NCBI GenBank assembly: GCA_030549495.1
Contig: JAUIRK010000706.1
Location: 186,001-250,000 of the forward strand
Origin: Nectonema munidae
Lineage: Eukaryota > Nematomorpha > Nectonematoida > Nectonematidae
Reading direction: 5' to 3'
DNA: 64,000 nucleotides
Shown here: piece after piece, positions 60,901-64,000 of the stretch
Position numbering within the stretch: the first letter of the stretch is position 1
Layout of the letters: the number at the start of each line of letters is the position of its first letter
Made by a program: the position numbers and the translations under genes
The notes under the pieces: generated by a model
The model's input: the letters and a program-made list of their open reading frames with translations, nothing else
Databases searched by the model: none
Told to the model about the DNA's origin: nothing

Positions 60901-60997
60901 GCACACGACTCTATCAGAACTTAGTCCTGCCACCAACGCGGCCAAAAAAGCAATGGACAAAAAGCGCAACAAAGCTAAGAATAAAAAGTGTAAATAA
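57935..60997 (+). CDS. NAT10: RNA cytidine acetyltransferase NAT10/Kre33, single open exon
   Basis: NAT10 makes N4-acetylcytidine in 18S rRNA and tRNA using ATP/GTP and acetyl-CoA and is needed for small-subunit assembly in the nucleolus. The 1020-residue frame matches the family's length (human 1025) from KKLDNRIRVLIENG to a basic tail (KKRNKAKNKKCK). Visible parts: N-terminal conserved block to about 215 (NVLWCYKKDLGFSTHR-type, LQDFEALTPNLLARTIETVE), Walker A GRGKS at 287-291, Walker B IIDEAAAIPL with D388/E389, STINGYEGTGRSLSLKL, the acetyltransferase domain with RIATHPDYQRMGYGRRAM (Q636-R643, including the acetyl-CoA-loop glycines 639 and 641), and YDLKRIEMYANNLLDYH in the C-terminal RNA-binding region. 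All key residues are kept. No intron interrupts 3 kb, unusual for an animal copy. ATG 57935 or 57950 (MKKLDNR) may start it; if fused to the upstream exon neither is needed. The intact frame and conserved motifs indicate a functional gene. Confidence 0.95.
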   Translation: MKSTMKKLDNRIRVLIENGITQHHRSMFLILGEKARDQVVILNHILSKASVKSRPNVLWCYKKDLGFSTHRQRKMKKLQKKMHRGNVESNLDDPFEFFVASTSIRYCYYHETHKILGNTYGVCILQDFEALTPNLLARTIETVEGGGLIIFLLSSITSLKSLYTLSMDIHHRYKTEAFYDLVSRFNERFILSLTTCPSCVLLDDQLNVLPISDHNFEIKPVNKAEEEMSPNDKQLQELVTSLQDTQPLGSLMNLTKTLDQGKSLLKFIDVISEKSLKTTVLLTASRGRGKSACLGLAMSASIAFNYSNIFVTSPSPENLKTLFEFLLKGFDALSYEEHIDYDVIQSTNPEFNKAIVRVNVFKNHRQTIQYIHPTDAFKLGQAELLIIDEAAAIPLTLVKSLLGPYLIFMSSTINGYEGTGRSLSLKLFAQLRSEAASNSANADNNNNLSCSHSLSLGRKLYEIELQESIRYKEGDGVEAWLNSLLCLNVSSLASLHTGCPLPEQCDLYMVNRDALFCYHKASEIFLSRIMSLYVASHYKNTPNDLQLLSDAPAHGIFVLLGPVNLQNNTLPEVLCVLQVCLEGTISKKVYKDNISRGRKAFGDLIPWTISQQYQDPEFASLSGVRIVRIATHPDYQRMGYGRRAMHLLEEYYCGRIINISEESKNENNNEARSLLIKLSEVKPPTPLNYIGVSFGLTFELLKFWKKCGMKCLYIRQTKNDLTGEHSCILLKKINTAIEKLDADKKRIDDESCWLNAYLFDFKKRFVNLLSYQFKDFSPKLALNLLQECDISLLNKEKNMLTFSQLNYEFSTYDLKRIEMYANNLLDYHYITDLLPGLAKLYFLLKMDFTLSFVQQCIFITMGLQHLTLEEVSKILELPCTQILGLFNRIIRKCSKFLNNLSTTQIQKEIESFNTNGLKTLKPALSNLFEELNEAELEYKVKQEKQKVLVQDILENSEIHKIDCDDNFSTQISQSDQIPSYISISRKMKKHTTLSELSPATNAAKKAMDKKRNKAKNKKCK

Positions 60998-61115
60998 ATG
61001 TTTTGTTATTTCCTTTTAGTTCATTTCTCTTAAAAGTATGTGTTTAAGAACCTGGAGATATTTTTAACATCTTTGAGAGGATCTTTTTGTTGTAATCTAT
61101 AAATTAACCAATAAA
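60993..61115 (+). terminator. polyadenylation signals after NAT10
   Basis: AATAAA occurs at 60993-60998, overlapping the stop codon, and at 61110-61115, 113 bp downstream of it. The second is the more usual position for 3'-end formation. Confidence 0.5.
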
Positions 61116-62947
61116 AGACATATTGGAGACTTGGACATTTTTGTGCCTTTTCTTTGAAGAAATCAAAATGAGAAAAATATCGTTTTAATTTTTATCATAA
61201 TATTACCCGCTCAAATATAGTATACGGAAAACACATGATTAACACAAGTTCGATTAACCTGCCTAATACTTGTATTCCTATCACCGCTCTTTGATTTCAA
61301 TTAAGGGCTAATTAAAAATGTTTTAAATTATTTTTATTAATGAAAAATGTTTTAAATCAGTTTAGGATGAAAATTTTTTAAATACTTCACAACAAAAAAT
61401 TCCCCAGGATAGAGGGTGTAGAAGGTAGCAAAGGTAATATGGTTTTCTTTTTGTTATTGGTAAGATAATTTAGAAGTTTTTCATGATTCAATTCGTGCTG
61501 AAGAAATTTTATTTTCTTGTTCTATGGCTCTCAAATGGGATGGGTATGTAATTGAATCAAAATATCTAGCTACATTCCATTGAAAATGCTTCTTTTCGAT
61601 AGTAATATTCCAAATGTTAACACAAATATGAGCTACCACTATTAGTATTACTTATTCTAAGTATGGCATTTAGTTTTGTATGAGTGAATTTTAAACAGAA
61701 AGATAAGTCAAAAAGTGTACATTTTTCAGGGTATAAGAGCGTAATGATCATATTCGTGATGTTTCTTTGAAGTTTCCTATAAGGAATGTCTTATAATCTT
61801 TAACTATAGCAAAGTAGATGGATGATTATTATCTTTGTTTTTTCTAAATACAAATTCATCTCCTTTGAGACTTGTGGCATATATACAAAATATTGTATAT
61901 ATAATTTAGCCTTAAGAATTTTTTAGTTGTGAATTTAATTTTTCTAAATACTAAAATTTTAATTATTTTGTTTTTTTTAAATAAAATAAAAGTGCAACAC
62001 AGAAAAGTTTTTTTAGTGTCAGATTACTTACTAGGGGTTCGTGTAAATTGATTTATAAATGCAGAATCCATAAAGATAGAATAATAAGCGAAAAAGGTAA
62101 ATGATTTTCGAAATTTGAGTTAGACATTTAGATTTAGCGTAGCCTAAAGCTCACAGGATTTGCTTAACACATACAAAGGTAACATTTTCTTTTAATCTTA
62201 TTCTTGAAACAAATCTGAAATAATGCTTCTAGAAATAAAAGAATTCACTATTTTGCACTTTATCATAAAAATAAGATATATAAATAATTGCTCTATATAT
62301 GACCTTTTGCTACTAATGTGTCACTAGTGAGTATAAACCCATGCTTATTTCATCATAAAAATGTCTAAATTCTTTGCTAAACAAGTATTCCCTGTTTCCT
62401 CACTGAAATGAATTCAAGGGTACCCTTCCTTCTTCAATGGAGAGTTTTTTATCCTAAAAATGTGAAGAATGCGTTTATACGACACATTTAAAAGCGATAA
62501 AAGAATGGAATTAGAAAACGATGTTAAAATTAACATCAATTTAACTTCAATTCTTTATTTGTAGTTGATAAAAGTTAAGTGCAAGTTGTCTTTCGATGCT
62601 TCAAATTCATCTAAATTATTTTCTTATTTCACTACTATTTGTTAATAACAAATAAAACATTATAAATTGCGTGTCTCCATTTTCTTTTGTTATTTAAAAT
62701 TTGATTTTGCATTTGTTAGCCACTGTTCTAACTACTTGCATCTCTCAGAAAGTTTCAAATATTTAATTTTATTCATAAATCAAAAAATATTACAATGAAG
62801 ATACATAATAGATAGAGAATTTCCTCACCATTTTACACAATCAAGAAAATTTGGCATCGTGTGAAACACAAAAAGAACAAAATGTGAACAGACACTGCGA
62901 GTATAAAAATAAAACTGTAAAAGAAGTGAATGACGTTAAAATGTTGT
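61116..62947. other. unassigned AT-rich stretch
   Basis: Between NAT10 and the minus-strand spartin-like exon. No exon, terminal repeat or tandem array recognised. Confidence 0.4.
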
Positions 62948-63160
62948 CTAATTCTTGATCGTGCTTGTAGTGCATAAGTGTTTTGCCATGGAGACTCCAG
63001 TTGTAAGAAGTATGCCTTTTGGACCTATTGTGTGAAATCCCATTGCGAATGTGTTGCCAACTGTGTTCAAAGCCGATAATGAAAACTTCTTTGCTTCTTT
63101 TCCATATCTATAGGTATAGTTCATCATTTTATAAACTTGATAGATATCTCCATTTGGCAA
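62948..63160 (-). CDS. possible terminal exon of a spartin-like (senescence-domain) protein
   Basis: Minus-strand frame encoding QVYKMMNYTYRYGKEAKKFS, LSALNTVGNTFAMGFHTIGP and KGILLTTGVSMAKHL, ending TIKN and a stop. The pattern Y-x-Y-G-x-E-A-x(5)-L-x-x-V-G-N-x(5)-G-x-x-x-x-G-P-K-G resembles the C-terminal end of the senescence domain of spartin, which acts at lipid droplets and endosomes. The frame has no in-frame ATG start: it begins after a TAA at about 63165. A usable acceptor is CTATACCTATAG (about 63109), which would start the exon at YGKEA; others lack a pyrimidine tract. It could therefore be a true 3' exon of a gene extending upstream beyond 63160, or a degraded retrocopy. No gene symbol is given because similarity covers only about 45 residues. 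Confidence 0.45.
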   Translation of the reverse strand: MPNGDIYQVYKMMNYTYRYGKEAKKFSLSALNTVGNTFAMGFHTIGPKGILLTTGVSMAKHLCTTSTIKN

Positions 63161-63329
63161 TTTTTATTTCTGGGTTACTGATTTTAATTTCCTAAACCAT
63201 TTTGCTCTATCACGTAAGAATACTGAACAGATATTTATCAGTATAAAAATAAAAATAATAGAAAGTGTGGGATCATAAAAGATATAATAAAGGTAACAAA
63301 AAGTGGGAGATCAGAGGTCGGCAAACTAC

Positions 63330-63640
63330 ACCAAAATTTGAGATGTTAACCCTAAAATTGATTTTTACTTTTAGACATTTAAACACTCTAATTGCAAAAA
63401 TTGAGTACGGAAATGAAATAAGCATGATTGATTTAGTATAAAAAATATATTTTAAATTTAAATATTACTTCTAGACACGATTTTCATGCGAAAATCGCAA
63501 ATTTGATTCACACTTTCCAACATTTTGCGAAATCCAATCAGCATGGTGGATTTGGTATAAAAAAATTAATTTTATATAAAATTTGAATGAATGCTTTCGT
63601 AAGTAATTTTATCATCAATAAAAATTTTGATTGACATTTA
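63330..63640 (-). repeat. about 140-bp satellite, block 2 (inverted)
   Basis: Read on the minus strand, two units contain TTTTATACCAAATCCACCAT with GCTGATT, GTGTGAATCAAATTTGCGAT, then TGAAAATCGTGTCTAGAAGT, and TTTTTGCAATTAGAGTGTTT. These match 22850-23560 in word order and spacing. Confidence 0.75.
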
Positions 63641-64000
63641 CTACACAGTTATAATGTTTATTGGATAAATATGTATATATAAGAGTATTGTGTTACAATA
63701 TATATATATATGATTAAAAATTTTCAAGAGTGTATCTAATATGAACAATAAGTTATAAGTTATAGACATTATAATATAAAAATTTTGTTGAAAAAAATGT
63801 ACATTTGATTTTGATTGACAGTTTTTGACATACGAGGGTCATTCAACTACTATGAAAATTGTATCAAAAGATGCAGCTAACGATTTTTAGAAAAGTCAAA
63901 AAGTTTGAGGGAATTTAACCAATTTTGTACAATAGAAATTTTAGTTGAGGGGGGGGGGGCTAAAATGCCTCCTGTCACTGATAGGGTTAAATGGAATTTT
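63641..64000. other. unassigned, with simple repeats
   Basis: (TA)n at 63695-63710 and a G-run at 63949-63958. ACATACGAGGGTCATTCAA at 63829-63847 resembles the ends of mariner-type elements (GAGGGTCATTCAA), but no second end lies in the window. Confidence 0.35.

Noticed and set aside
63829-63847. Mariner element starting at GAGGGTCATTCAA
   Set aside because: Only one end is seen and no transposase motif follows before the window ends.
1-64000. CRISPR array, prokaryotic operon or plasmid features
   Set aside because: Tandem repeats here have diverged units without spacers, and genes have spliceosomal introns. The window is eukaryotic.

Overview
The window is a 64 kb piece of a metazoan nuclear genome: strongly AT-rich, with long non-coding stretches, spliced exons flanked by GT/AG, and a dense load of LINEs, SINEs and short inverted-repeat DNA elements. 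The repeat types (Jockey/CR1-like, RTE and RNase H-bearing LINEs, hAT, Tigger/pogo and TTAA-flanked MITEs) and one fragment of a protein family I associate with arthropod genomes suggest an invertebrate, perhaps an arthropod. I cannot name the species.

Layout. 0-10 kb: a retroposon with clear target-site duplication, a long foldback repeat, the first two coding exons of a CREC-family (reticulocalbin/calumenin) gene on the minus strand, a 150-bp tandem repeat, and an hAT-like element carrying nested insertions. 10-14 kb: two minus-strand LINE remnants. 18-29 kb: a Jockey-type LINE, a ~140-bp satellite, a second copy of the first retroposon, an interrupted protein fragment, an RTE LINE and a Tigger MITE. 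30-36 kb: an isolated coiled-coil exon and two exons of a small cysteine-rich, single-pass membrane protein, all minus strand. 36-51 kb: MITEs and four minus-strand LINE pieces. 51.5-54.6 kb: a decayed Tigger/pogo transposon with recognisable transposase. 56.6-61 kb: the gene-rich core. 63 kb: a possible spartin-like terminal exon and a second block of the satellite in opposite orientation.

The most interesting locus is 56.6-61.0 kb. An exon encoding XTBD, dsRBD-like, G-patch and R3H regions (the NKRF architecture) is followed after a 68-bp AT-rich gap by an uninterrupted 1020-codon NAT10/Kre33 RNA cytidine acetyltransferase. Both families act in nucleolar pre-rRNA processing. The gap has a GT donor and a TTTTAG acceptor, and removing it joins the two reading frames in phase. 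This is either a fusion gene or a two-gene operon with trans-splicing; RNA evidence would decide.

Repeat annotations rest on internal comparison of copies, terminal inverted repeats and target-site duplications read by eye. Boundaries of degraded elements are approximate.
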